Positions 45,130 through 56,570 are shown, numbered from the stretch's first letter. The stretch: 64,000 nucleotides of DNA from Ophiura sarsii (GCA_035610835.1 CM069445.1:39260656-39324655), one strand, 5' to 3'. Made by a program: numbers and translations. Notes: a model not told the origin generated them from the sequence alone.

Positions 45130-47055
45130 GTTTTTTAGACTGTTTTTCTGCAGTTAGTGAGGAGGAGATTAGAAGAATCATCTCTAAACTTCCAAACAAA
45201 ACCAGCTCTCTTCATCCTATCCCCACTTGGTTATTGAAGCAGTGTATTGAGTGTCAGGGTCCAAGGTTATAAATAGACTATTATGTCTGTTATATTAAAG
45301 TGTTGTTAATTTATAGTCTGTCTGTTTCAGTGAACTCGAGTTAACTCGGCTTGTGACGTTATTGCCGGTCATCACATCAATTATCAATAACTCCTTTAGG
45401 GTTTGCTCATTTCCTTTGATTCTCCGTCAAGCTGTTGTTGCACCATTGATAAAGAAGCCCACTCTCAACCCTGGTCTTCTCAAAAACTACCACCCGGTGT
45501 ATAATATTCTTCCCACTTTAGGTAAAATCATTGAATACCCTGCGATATCTCGTTTAAATACTCACCTTTAGGAAAATAAATACTGAAACTTATCAATCTG
45601 CCTATAAACCTTCACATAGCTCTGAAACGGCTCTCCTGAGAGCTAAATCTGATGTGCTTAATGAACTTGATAAAGGGAAAGATATCATGCTTGTCCTCCT
45701 GGATCTTTCCGCTGCTTTCGATATGATAGATCACAATATCCTTGTCGACCGAATGCAGCGGAAATTTGTGATGGGGGGGGGGGGTTGCAAAGAATTGGTT
45801 GGCTAGTTACCTCAGTGATCGTTAGTAGAGTTTGTGTTCTTGGGGACTACTCTGAAAAACATCCTTTGAAAAACCGTGTGCCCCAGGGGTCTGTCGTGGG
45901 TTCATCAATTTTCTCTGCATATACACAACCTGCTGCTGCTATCATCAGTCGCTCTCAGGTCACTTATCACATTTATGCTGATGATACGCAGCTTTATATT
46001 AGTTTTGACCCCACGTGTGAGGACGCTTTATATTAGTTTTGACCCCACGTGTGAGGACGATGTTGCAGCTGCTAAGCTTAGAATTACAAATTGCATTGCT
46101 GAAATAAGCTATTAGATGCGTGTTAATTAAGGTGTAATATATACGAATCAATAGGTAGTTAGTAGTTAACACCCCTTACAGATGCAATAATGAAATTGAG
46201 TGAAATAATGAATAATGAAATAGACACCTATACCTACTCTTTTAAAAATATGAAACAGGAAACTTGGTATCATATTTCATTAGCCTTATAGGCGTACCAT
46301 AGTCGTCGTCAAAATACTTCAGCACTTTTTAAAAATAGCCAACGCACGCGATCTAGTTAATGAGTGTGTGGGCGGGGACATTCATGATCCATAGATACGA
46401 TCACGATCGCGACCATTCGGATTACAGGGGCCGCGACGCGTCGAACTGCTCAAAGATAACGCTGTTGTGACGCTGTTCTACAACTCGCTTCCGTGTTTAT
46501 GCTGTATGCAGTTGTCACAGAAAAAGTGCTGAAGTATTCTGACGACAATAGTACATCTCCACTCATTCGCGAGCTTCATTGGTTGCCTGTCCGGCAGAGA
46601 ATTGAGGCAGAGGTCTTGGTGCATGTGTACAATTGTTATCATGGGTCATCACCAATATACTTACAAATCTTATCCATAAATACAACGCTTGTCGTCCTGA
46701 ACTTAGGTCCACCCTTGATTATACTCGCCTTGCCATTCGAAAACAAAAAGATCTTACGGTGACAAGTCTTTTAATGTCATTGGGCCTAAGTTATGGAACA
46801 AATTGCCCAGAAATGGGCGTGAGGCCCCTAATGTGAAATGTTTTAAAAAACGGTTGAAAACATACCTATTTCCTTATTTCCTTAGGAAATGGGTCCTTAT
46901 ATTTCTAATATTTTATAATGTGTATAGTAAATTCTATTTTTTTACTTATTGCATTGTTGTTGTAATTTTTGTATATTGGTTTTTAATATGTACAGCGCTT
47001 GGGTCTGTTTTGGAAAAGCGCTTTTTATAAATCTGTATAATAATAATAATAAAAA
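45130..47055 (+). pseudogene. L2-like non-LTR retrotransposon, decayed
   Basis: Plus-strand pieces in order: EEEIRRIISKLPNKTSS (about 45160), RQAVVAPLIKKPTLNP and LKNYHPVYNILPTLGKIIE (45430-45540), motif A LLDLSAAFDMIDHNIL (about 45690-45745), motif B VPQGSVVGSSIF (about 45880), catalytic YADD in HIYADDTQLYISF (about 45970-46005), then after a gap (46115-46490) the C-terminal LIRELHWLPVRQRIEAEV and LRSTLDYTRLAIRKQK (to about 46850). The 3' end has the L2 hallmark AAAGCGCTTTTTATAAA and an (AAT)n tail at 47036-47055. Frameshifts, an (G)10 run at 45774-45784, a 35-base tandem duplication at about 45990-46058 and the internal replacement make it inactive. Confidence 0.88.
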
Positions 47056-47930
47056 GGGCTAGAATTGTATGTGTAAATCTGTATTGGTTCTAGAGACCTT
47101 TTTTTGGTCTACAAATATGCCTATGATATGACTAAATTGTGTTTTAAATTTATTTTGAATATCGCATTTGGCGATTAAATATTGCCTTTAATGCTAGAAA
47201 TTCTGAAATATATGTGTAGCAAACATCTACCTCTGAAATAAATCAATGTTGAGTCACTTTATTTTTCAAGATATCTGGGTACCATATTAGTTTGACTGCA
47301 TTATGTACATACACTATCTTATTTAGGAAAATGGTTTGTGGAGGTCACAACTCACAATGGAATTTGTTTATTGATTAAAATCCAAAGAACTTATGAAATA
47401 CTGTGTATTTTGAGTGTACTATTTTGTGAAATTATTATTTCTTGTCGGTTTTGTATATTTTTCTTAACATCAGTCAACTGATTCTCTCAGAGATTGTTCC
47501 CTCATGAGATGAGAGATGATACAATTGGCCCAAGCATCTGTTCACCCACCATTATTATAGTCCATGACCTTGTTCAACCTGATTTTCTGTTTTCTGTTCC
47601 AAGTTCAAAACAATTTTCTAGCATGCACAAAATCAAATTTTTTAGTTTTCAATTTCTAACAGGAAATTATCTGACAAATTTATCAGACTTCAAGAAAACT
47701 CCATAAACCCAAGTCTCTAACGCTCAAAACTATCATGCAACACCTTGGTCTGTTTATACGCCTGTCGTTGGGCATCGATCAACGTTGGTAGATATAAAAA
47801 TTCCATTAAATGGAATAGGGGCGGTCTAAAGGAAAGAGGCATGTTTGTAAACATTTATCTGGAATGGGAAGTAAGTTAAATCATCTGTTTAATACCAATA
47901 TACCATGGAAATGCTGTATTTGGCCATATA
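47056..47930. other. Unassigned DNA
   Basis: No gene, inverted repeat or known element is recognised. Confidence 0.4.
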
Positions 47931-47932
47931 TA

Positions 47933-48717
47933 CACATTGAAAAAAGTATCGCACCACTGCTTTTTTGTTGAAAAGTGCAAATGTGGCCTCGAATTTTGCC
48001 ACCATGGTGTGATATTAAGGATCATTTGTTTGCGTAAGCTGTCCAACAAAATGTTATGCAATAAAAGGGCCACATTTTAGTTTGTGACGTAATCGATGTA
48101 ATGTTTTTCAAGGCCAAGGGGAAAATGCATGTTTTTGTCCAAAAGCATGCATGAAACAAGTTTGGGTATAAAGCGATATTGAATAGACTTTAAAAACTTA
48201 AAATAGTCATTATATTAGTTCTGTAATTTGGCGCAAGATATGTTCCATTTAGACGTTATAGGCTACAATGCAGTGAATGAGTCCAAACATGCCAATTTTT
48301 TTATTGCTCATAAATTCAGCATACACCATTGAATTTTTTTGTTTATTTGACCTAGGTCAACACTTCCGCAATATTGCTTTTGTCATTTGAACTTATTTAA
48401 AATTTGACCTATTTTGACCTTTGACCCCATAATCGTTGGGTGTATGAAAAAGGGAGTTTTTTCATGTTTGAGGACAATCGGGCAACTTTTGAAATTTGAC
48501 CCCAGATGACCTTTGACCTTGGAAGACTTACCAAGAATGACATCTATAGAGATTAATCATCGCGCCTCTGAATATCACGTTATACCCAAACTTGTTTCAT
48601 GCATCGATTACGTCACAAACTCAACAGCTTACGCAAACAAATGATCCCACCATGTTGGCAAAATTCGAGGCCACATTTGCACTTTTCAACCAGCGGTGCG
48701 ATACTTTTTTCAATGTG
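47933..48717. mobile_element. Foldback element with about 245-bp arms
   Basis: The left end CACATTGAAAAAAGTATCGC and the right end GCGATACTTTTTTCAATGTG are perfect inverses. Pairing continues through GTGCAAATGTGGCCTCGAAT, CAAATGAT/ATCATTTG, GTTTGTGACGTAATCGATG and CATGAAACAAGTTTGGGTAT. The centre holds several TGACCTTTGACC motifs. No coding frame. Confidence 0.88.
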
Positions 48718-48989
48718 TTTACAAACGAAAAATAGATAACTATCCCTCTAACTTTAAACAGCATAGCGCATGCCTAAGATAATTCCATTAACCATTTTTT
48801 TTAGAAATAAGTGGAAGGGAGCATTTGTCTTACTGAATTTAATCAGTTTTTAAAACTAAACTCACGCTTTCCTATTTTTCTGTATTTGCACGATGCCACA
48901 ACTCTGTGTAAAAATAGGTTACATGATGTAATGGCTAGAGGCCTACCTTATACTTGGCTTGATTTAAACACCAATACTATATTGCCGGA

Positions 48990-49800
48990 GCTTATACACC
49001 TGGCAAATGCAATTCAATTCCAAGAAGTGTTTTGTTCTCAAAGTCTCTCAATCCAGAATACAAACCACCCACCAGTACAAATTAGGCCGATCAATTCTTC
49101 AAGAAACTGACTCACACCCTTACTTAGGTGTCACTATTACCAAAGACCTAAAATGGGATATTCACATTGAAAGCATATCCAAAGCCAAACGTGTGCTAGG
49201 TGTGGTGAGCAGAAATTTACACTCTTGTACCAAAGACCTTAAGGCCACAGCCTATAAGGCACTGGTACGCCCGCAACTGGAGTATAGCAGCACAGTGTGT
49301 GACCCCCACAAACAAGGACTCGCACAAAAGATTGAATCTGTGCAAAGACGGGCAGCCAGATTTGTTAGTCGCGACTACGAACGCCACAGCAGTGTCACCA
49401 AAATGCTTGAAACACTAAAATGGGACATTCTTCAGTCAAGAAGACAAGCAAATCGTCTCTCACTGCTATACAAGACTATCAACGGTCAGGGTCGCCATAC
49501 CAGCAACAAGTTTTCTCACCCCAGTCGTACGCACCACTCGCCGCAACAACAGTAAGGCATTCATAAGACCACATTCAACCAAGGACTGCTACAAGAAGTT
49601 TTTTTCCCTCACACCATCAGCGAATGGAATACTCTCTCAGAGTCCATTGTCAACGCTACGTCATCCGAACTCTTTAAAGAGCGGGTCACTAACCACTTAA
49701 GACCACCTCACCTCCGCATCTTAAAGTCGCATACTGCGCACTCACAACCATCTGCGCGTGGCTTCAACTTATGAAGCGTTGCGGATTACCAATTCAAAGT
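48990..49800 (+). pseudogene. CR1-like reverse transcriptase, thumb and C-terminal fragment
   Basis: The frame at 49007-49555 gives SHPYLGVTITKDLKWD, LVRPQLEYSSTVCDPH, IESVQRRAARFVSRDYERHS and KWDILQSRRQANRLSLLYK. After a frame break it ends EWNTLSESIVNATSSELFKE (about 49620-49680). These are the regions after the FADD palm of CR1-like RTs; the palm itself is missing. It is related to, but distinct from, the copy at 19.2-22.3 kb. Confidence 0.85.
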
Positions 49801-50317
49801 CAAAGTCTAGTAGTTCCCAAATAAACATGGACTTTAATGAAAACAAAACCTTTCTTTAATATTAAGCCGCGTACAAAATTGTCATTCCTGATAAATATCT
49901 TTTATCTTTATTTCAATTTCAATATTATTTCATTTTGTGCAAAATAGTTCTTGTATTGAAATTGTTGAAAAACAAAATTGTAATTCATGCTTGTGTCTGT
50001 GTACTTTCTATATGGCTTATATGTGATTTTACAAACAGTTACATGTTCAGGCAGTGCCATAGTCTTCCTTATTAGAACACTTTCTGTGCTGACTGACCAC
50101 TATTTGCATGTTTTTTCCTTAGTCAAACAAGATTATCTATCATTATGTCTCTCTGTTGGAACTATTGCCAATACATCAACAGACTTAAAATATATATCTT
50201 TGACTCCATCACAGGCTGCGGGGAACTAGATTATCAATTCCTCTCAAATTGTCAAGTACACAAATCAGCAAAATTGAAATATCTCTAATGCCCATCTGAT
50301 TTTTGTTTGTGCATGAT
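49801..50317. other. Unassigned DNA
   Basis: AT-rich, no recognised gene. Confidence 0.4.
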
Positions 50318-50800
50318 CGGCGACTATAAAAATGTCTTTTTTCCCGGGAATTTGCCCAAATCTAGTACACAATTAAAATCGTGTGCTCTCTTACCACCTG
50401 GGCCGTGTGGGAAATTTAATATCGCTGTGTAAAAATCCAAAGCTCCTATACCGTGTGTAGGACTGGTGTTATTGTGGTTTGCTATCTATCTACGAGGTTG
50501 CGGTCATTGTAAGGTCACGAATACACACGTGTACTTTTGTATTATTTCATCAGCGTGTTTACTTGTACATGTAGATAGACTAGAGTTTATGACATATGAA
50601 TGTATTTCATGCTCACACCAGTCGCAAGTTCATGAGTTGCAGGGACGTAACATCAACTTCAAGGCAACACTTTGGTTTGGATTGTATTCCGTTGATTTAT
50701 TTTATAGTACTAGCTAGGGTCTGAGGATAGCCTAAAAGTGAGATATTCACAACACAAACAAAACTTAAGGTAGGCTTTGAAAACAATTTTCATTAAGATA
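50318..50800. repeat. Dispersed repeat, copy 2 (first copy at 5128-5600)
   Basis: Carries the same ordered landmarks as 5128-5600: GGCGACTATAAAAATGTC, CACCTGGGCCG, GGTTTGCTATCTATCTACGA, TTTTGTATTATTTCATCAGC and AAAGTGAGAT. It is somewhat shorter in places. Confidence 0.75.
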
Positions 50801-50936
50801 TTATTAATAATAATAGGCCTATAGCGTAAAGACGTAACGTAACGTAACGACAACGTTAGCCCGTTATTTTATAATAGGATAGGTAGTACCATGAAAGTAC
50901 ACACGACGTTCAAACCCGGCTGAACGTCCCTTTCTT

Positions 50937-53738
50937 TAGTTTACTCTATATCAAAGCAAACTTCGACGTAGTTCAAAGAGAAGACTTCGAATTCCGAGAA
51001 TCTGTATGGTGTGAATTATGCAACATTGAAACAAACAAAACACAACCAACGAGTATGAGAAACAATGCCAATTATGACCAAAACCAATATGAGACGAACA
51101 GTGCCAAACGTGACAAAGCCAAACGGGACAATGCCAAACGTGACAACAACCAACATGCGACAAAAAAATCTGATAGCGACAAAATCCTGATAGGAGTAGT
51201 ATACAAAACTCAAGCAACGACAGACGAAGATATCTGCAAAATGTACCGCGACTTAGAAAAAGCAGGTGAAGAAACGGCTACTCTGGTGATGGGCGACTTC
51301 AATTTCAGAGAAATAAACTGGGAATTGCTTCAATCGTCAACGGCACAAGGAGACATATTCCTTGAAGTAGTTATGGATAATCTGTGGACGCAGCATGTCA
51401 AAAAACCAACGCGACAAAAATCTATCCTAGACCTTGTGATGACATCAGACCCAAACATGATCGAGGAACTACAGGTACTGGACAAACTAGGCACAAGTGA
51501 TCACCATATCATCAGCTACAAACTAATATGCAGTGTAGAAATTGAACCATCAACCTACTCAAGAAATTACAACAGAGGTGACTACCCTGCTATGAAAGAG
51601 AGTCTGCAACACACAAACTGGAAAGAAAATCTTTCGACCTGTGACACACAACAAGCTTGGGATCTACTACATGACAAATTAAACTCCCTAGTGGAAGAAT
51701 ATGTACCAATGAAAAAGAAAACAACCCAGTCCAAACAGAAGTGGATGACTAGAGCAACCATGAAATCAATACGAAGAAAGAAGAAAGCATGGAAAATGTA
51801 CAAAATATCCCGTAGTGAAGAGGATCTCCAGCGTTATAGATCACGTGAGAAAGCTGCCAAAAAGAAGATCCGGGCCGCTAAATTTAACTTTGAGAAAAAG
51901 TTAGCAGATGACATCAAGCAAAACACAAAGGGATTCTATGCCTATATAAGATCAAAGAGGAAAGTAAAAGACACCGTAGGACCACTGAAAAACGAGGCTG
52001 GCGAAATCATCCCTCCAGGGAAAGACACAGCAGAGGAACTAAACAAATTCTTCACCTCAGTGTTTACCGAAGAGATAGGAGAATCACCACCAGCCAAGAT
52101 AATGTTCAACTATAAGGATGACCTGAAACTTACCAACATCGTTGTCACTACAGAAGAGGTCGAAAAATATCTCCAAGAGCTCAACCCTTCAAAAGCTGCA
52201 GGTCCAGACGATATGTCACCCAAGTTACTGAACGAACTAGCTAAAGAACTTGCTGAACCACTAGCACTGATCTTCAACAAGTCACTCCAAGAAGGCCAGG
52301 TACCAAACATTTGGAAAACAGCAAATGTCACACCGATCTTTAAAAAAGGATCAAGATCACAAGCTGGAAATTATCGACCGATCAGCCTGACATCTGTTAT
52401 TTGCAAGACTCTTGAAAAAATAATTCGTGACCATATCACTGACCATCTGGAGACATATCAACTCATCAGAGAGACACAGCATGGGTTCCTGAAAGGAAGA
52501 TCATGCACAACCAATCTACTACTCCACATGGATATGCTGACAAAGTATACGGCTGAGGACACACCAGTAGATGTCATGTACCTAGATCTGGCCAAAGCTT
52601 TTGACAAGGTCCCTCACCGAAGACTCATTGAAAAACTGCGGGCACATGGAATAGATGGAAAAGTAGTGAAATGGATCCAAGCATGGCTGGCAGACAGAAC
52701 CCAGAGAGTTGTAGTACAAGGAGCTAAATCAGAAGAAAGTCTAGTCCAAAGTTCAGTTGTGCAAGGATCGGTACTAGGACCCCTATGTTTCCTAGTCTTC
52801 ATGAACGACTTAGAAGATGGCATAGACTCAAAGATAAGCAAATTTGCAGATGACACAAAGCTATCAAGACCGGTACCAACAGACCAAGACATAGACGCAC
52901 TTCAAGACGACCTCAACAAACTAATCGACTGGTCCACAAAATGGAAAATGACCTTCAACGTCACTAAATGCTCAGTCATGCACATAGGCCACAACAACCC
53001 TCGCCATGTATACCAGATGGACAGCAAAGCATTGAACAACACCAAAGAGGAAAAAGATCTTGGAGTATGGATACAAGACGACCTGAAAGTTTCCAAACAA
53101 TGTGCAGAAGCAACAAAAAAGGCCAATCAAACCCTAGGGATGATCAAGCAAGCGTTCAAATACAAAAGCCGGGATATTGTTATGCTACTCTACAAATCTC
53201 TCATCAGACCCCATGTAGATTACTGTATCCAAGTATGGAGGCCACATCTATCCAAGGACATAAAACTGCTGGAGGGAGTTCAACGGAGGACATCAAAAAT
53301 AATACCAGAACTAAAACACATGCCATATGAAGAGAGACTAAAGAAACTAAACCTCATGACCCTAGCGGACAGAGCAAGGAGAGCAGACCTAATCCAAGTT
53401 TACCGAATCTTCAATGGCATCGACAACATAAACTCATCAGATCTATTTCAGCTAGCCGATAAAACAACAACCAGAGGTCATTCCTACAAGCTCCAAAAAC
53501 AACATATGAGGGTAGACGCCAGAAAATACACCTTCAGCCAAAGAGTCATCCAAGACTGGAACAACCTGCCTGAATCAGCTGTAAGCGCACCCACAATCAA
53601 CACCTTCAAAACAAATATCAAGTCACATTTGGGTTACTAAGGGCGAATAGCCCCCTCACCCTTGCCACACTACAACTAATCTATGGTTTGCACTTGCAGC
53701 CAAGATGAAGAGTGTGGCACTTCAGTAAGTTCAGTAAG
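50937..53738 (+). mobile_element. CR1-like non-LTR retrotransposon with intact long frame, 5'-truncated
   Basis: The element starts inside its endonuclease and ends with two TTCAGTAAG units (53721-53738), a short-repeat tail typical of CR1-like elements. Its flanks (GAACGTCCCTTTCTT on the left, ACAATAGATTCTATATACAG on the right) are found joined together, in reverse orientation, at about 55310-55375, which marks the insertion borders. TTCTT at both borders may be the target duplication. Confidence 0.8.
51055..53640 (+). CDS. Endonuclease/reverse transcriptase polyprotein of a CR1-like retrotransposon
   Basis: An 861-codon frame without stops. It would nick target DNA and reverse-transcribe its RNA. 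Visible blocks: AP-endonuclease second half with MGDFN (79-83) and TSDHH (148-151); RT fingers with VTPIFKKGSRS and YRPISLTS (425-446); motif A YLDLAKAFDKVPH (509-521); catalytic KFADDTKL (596-603); thumb with SLIRPHVDYCIQVWRP; C-terminal WNNLPESAV. Motif B reads SSVVQGSVLGP where active elements have SGVPQGS, so activity is doubtful. The frame continues upstream of this Met to at least 50937, including ESVWCELCNIETN, an endonuclease block. The Met is thus a convenience start and the true N-terminus is lost. Residues 17-31 come from a 15-base triplication (KRDNA-like) unlike other family members. No partner ORF1 is present. Confidence 0.9.
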   Translation: MRNNANYDQNQYETNSAKRDKAKRDNAKRDNNQHATKKSDSDKILIGVVYKTQATTDEDICKMYRDLEKAGEETATLVMGDFNFREINWELLQSSTAQGDIFLEVVMDNLWTQHVKKPTRQKSILDLVMTSDPNMIEELQVLDKLGTSDHHIISYKLICSVEIEPSTYSRNYNRGDYPAMKESLQHTNWKENLSTCDTQQAWDLLHDKLNSLVEEYVPMKKKTTQSKQKWMTRATMKSIRRKKKAWKMYKISRSEEDLQRYRSREKAAKKKIRAAKFNFEKKLADDIKQNTKGFYAYIRSKRKVKDTVGPLKNEAGEIIPPGKDTAEELNKFFTSVFTEEIGESPPAKIMFNYKDDLKLTNIVVTTEEVEKYLQELNPSKAAGPDDMSPKLLNELAKELAEPLALIFNKSLQEGQVPNIWKTANVTPIFKKGSRSQAGNYRPISLTSVICKTLEKIIRDHITDHLETYQLIRETQHGFLKGRSCTTNLLLHMDMLTKYTAEDTPVDVMYLDLAKAFDKVPHRRLIEKLRAHGIDGKVVKWIQAWLADRTQRVVVQGAKSEESLVQSSVVQGSVLGPLCFLVFMNDLEDGIDSKISKFADDTKLSRPVPTDQDIDALQDDLNKLIDWSTKWKMTFNVTKCSVMHIGHNNPRHVYQMDSKALNNTKEEKDLGVWIQDDLKVSKQCAEATKKANQTLGMIKQAFKYKSRDIVMLLYKSLIRPHVDYCIQVWRPHLSKDIKLLEGVQRRTSKIIPELKHMPYEERLKKLNLMTLADRARRADLIQVYRIFNGIDNINSSDLFQLADKTTTRGHSYKLQKQHMRVDARKYTFSQRVIQDWNNLPESAVSAPTINTFKTNIKSHLGY

Positions 53739-53744
53739 TTCTTA

Positions 53745-55200
53745 TAACAATAGATTCTATATACAGACCAACAATCATTTGGGCTATATCTTGCCTCACG
53801 TCCCGTACGGAATAAACCGTGTATAACCAGGGATTAAGACCAGGGATACTATTAATTTTGGGATAGGAAAGTCCTATACTATTAACGCACGTAGCGAAAA
53901 CGGTTCCGTTACATAAATTACATAAATAAAATTATGGTAATCATCAGAATGTGTCGGTGACCGGCGTTTAACGCGTTAACAATGTTTAACCAGGTTTAAC
54001 GTAATATTTGGTCGGCATAGGTTTAAGGGCGCTGTGGATTTACACAGACGACGGTGGCCACGCGAAACCTAATTGTTGAATACGTAATGAATAACACGTA
54101 ATCGCGAATGTTAATCTATCATTTTGACAAATTCATCATAATTAGAAGAATTGTCATCGTTAACCGGACGATAACTGTTAAAAATAATTCAAAATAGTGC
54201 ACTCCCGTTGACATTATTGGGTCGTCTGAGAGACGCGTGGCCAGCGTCGTGTCGTCTGCTACAATCACGCCTGATCGGTATAGCGCCACCAGTTCTATGC
54301 CGACCAAATTTTAATTTAAAAGTGGCCTCCGATCGGCGAGCTCAGAGGCATACCCCTGGTATAACTACAACGTATTTTAATTGGTTTGAGCATGCGCACT
54401 TGAGTTACGGGACGTCTAGCAAGACATTGCCATCATTTGTTGTCACCTTTGTCTGGCGTCTCTGAAATCGTTATAATCTCAATCACTTGTGCTACTGGCA
54501 CACGCAATGTTTCAATAGTGATCACGTGATATTGTTATATTGATGCTAGCGTGATCGTTAAATCATCACCGTTTATATCAGGCATGGCAGGATCCGATTA
54601 AGTGTCAAAGCGAGCCGCCCTCTATTCTAAATTGTTTTTAAAATAAAACTATTTATCAACAGTAATAATATAATCTGGTTTTAAAAAAAAGTAAACAGCG
54701 TCCAGGCATGACAATATCGCAAGGGGAAAAACGGGAGTTTGTAGATAAAATAAACAAAATCGCAAAACCCGTGAAGTTGCATTTAGATCCCGTGAAAATA
54801 TGGAACATAATTCAATGAAAATCCGCGAAGTTGCCTTTTATAGATCCCGTGAAAATAAACATTCAATAAAAACGTGCGAAATTGCATTAAATCCCATGAA
54901 AATTCAGAACATTCCATGACAATCCGTGGTAAAGTTCCAACCAAACGTACAACACGTCTCATTCATAAAAATGGCTTTGATTAAGAAAGTTGTGTTTTCT
55001 TTTTTTGTTATTTCACTGAAATTATACATTTCCGATTTAACTATCGTGAGGTGCATGTTTTTATACGGTAAAGCAAAGTGTTCTTCAAAACATTGGCGTT
55101 GGAATTATTTCAAATTATTATATAGAATCCAGCTCCCCCTGGCCCTGAGTTGGAAATGACGTCATCACATTTATATTAGTGGCACGAGTCAAGTGTGAGA
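53745..55200. other. Unassigned DNA with a short tandem repeat
   Basis: At about 54765-54925 a unit of about 60 bases (GATCCCGTGAAAATA...ACATTCAATRAAAA...GCGAARTTGC) repeats about three times. Otherwise no gene is seen. Confidence 0.45.
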
Positions 55201-55240
55201 CAGCTCTACAATACAGACAAGTCGATCGATCGATTGGTAA

Positions 55241-55520
55241 TCAACGACTTGATGATTGGTTTGCTAGAGAGTAGTTGAAGTGGAAGTGTGTGCATTGTCT
55301 GACAACAAATGATTGTTGGTCTGTATAGAATCTATTGTAATATAAGAAAGGGACGTTCAGCCGGGTTTGAACGTCTTGTGAAAGTACTGTTACTTTCATG
55401 GTAGTCCCAATCGGTACCGTAGTGCAAGTGTATCTTTGGTGAAGCATGAACGATATAGCCACCATTGGGTCTACCTTCAATGTTAGTACGTACGACGTAG
55501 AGTAGACTCGACGTAGTCAT
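55241..55520 (-). other. Repeat copy holding the uninterrupted retrotransposon target; protein-like frame
   Basis: Reverse-complement of this segment joins both flanks of the 50937-53738 retrotransposon. A minus-strand frame from 55520 reads VVRTNIEGRPNGGYIVHASP and LHYGTDWDYHES, ending 55332. The composition looks like real protein, but I recognise no family and no continuation. Confidence 0.4.
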
Positions 55521-55840
55521 TCAATTCATCATAGCTCTGTTTCTGTATAATTATGTATGTATAAAATGATCGTCCACTACAGAAGGAACTCGACAACGAC
55601 CTAAAAAGGGTCAAAACGCTAAGCTGGCGACAGTGAAGTCATGGAAGTGGCCACTATCTACAAACTTTTTACATCTTTCAAGAAATGCCATTTCTACATC
55701 ATACATGTCATCTATGATCTATGCCTACATATGAGAGCTATGAAACAGAGCTAGGCTATGGCAGCTAGGCTATGGCATGCTTCTTCTACAGCTACATGTA
55801 CATGTACATCTATGCGGGCATCTATGCTTGTACTCGTTAA

Positions 55841-56145
55841 CCCTAACCGCTGGCGCTAAAGGCTAAAGCTATGTTTTTGTGCGTATCGGGGCCCGGGGGA
55901 GGGGGAAAAAGTACTCTTTTTTTACCCGAAAAATCACCCAGCAACCCCCGAGATTCGATTGCGGGACCATCCGCACCCCAGTCTGTCCCTCTACCAACTG
56001 AGCTAAACTGCCAGCGCATATGGGTCGCATGTGCGGGCAGCAACTTCCTGCCCACATATGCCTGCGGTAGGTGACGTTATCGAGGCAATGCAGCAGCACG
56101 TGCAGTGAGATTTAGTGAGATTCAGCTGGGAGTCTGGGTTTAGGG
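55841..56145 (-). mobile_element. TTAA-flanked tRNA-bearing element (CCCTAA family, copy 2)
   Basis: TTAA at 55837-55840 and 56146-56149; ends CCCTAACCGC and, inverted, CCCTAAACCCAG. On the minus strand it carries a tRNA-like A-box TAGCTCAGTTGGTAGAG (55989-56005) and B-box GGTCCCGCAATCGAATCTC (55950-55968), followed by a GGTGATTTTTCGGGT segment comparable to copy 1 at 23.7 kb. Confidence 0.75.
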
Positions 56146-56176
56146 TTAATCAACATGAAAAATTGACATTTATTAA

Positions 56177-56478
56177 CCCTAACCGCTAAAGCTATGTTTT
56201 TGTGCGTATCGGGGGAGGGGGGAAAAGTACTATTTTTTTAACCCGAAAAATCACCCAGCACCCCCCGAGATTCGATCGCGGGACCATCCGCACCCCAGTC
56301 TGTCCAACTGTCTACCAACTGAGCTAAACTGCCAGCGCATATGCGGGCAGCAACTTCCTGCCCACATATGCCTGCGGTAGGTGACGTCATCGAGGTAATG
56401 CAGCAGCTGAATCTCACTATACGTGCGTGGAGATAGTTTCTGGCAGTGAGATTTAGTGAGATTCAGCTGGGTTTAGGG
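56177..56478 (-). mobile_element. TTAA-flanked tRNA-bearing element (CCCTAA family, copy 3)
   Basis: TTAA at 56173-56176 and 56479-56482; the same ends and the same minus-strand tRNA-like boxes (B-box about 56267-56285, A-box about 56310-56327) as copy 2. It lacks short pieces present in copy 2 (GGCGCTAAAG near the left end, GGGTCGCATGT after the tRNA part) and has its own about 30-base stretch near 56420. Only 23 bases separate its left TTAA from copy 2's right TTAA. Confidence 0.78.
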
Positions 56479-56570
56479 TTAACGCCTTTCTTTTCAGCAA
56501 CTAAACGAGGGTTGTGTGGTGTTGTGTCTCAATTGGTGAACACATGCGCTGTGTGCTCTCATATTTACAG

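Noticed and set aside
55941..56020. Possible genuine tRNA gene on the minus strand
   Set aside because: A and B boxes are good, but acceptor and anticodon stems do not pair and the segment repeats within TTAA-bounded elements, so it is called tRNA-like.
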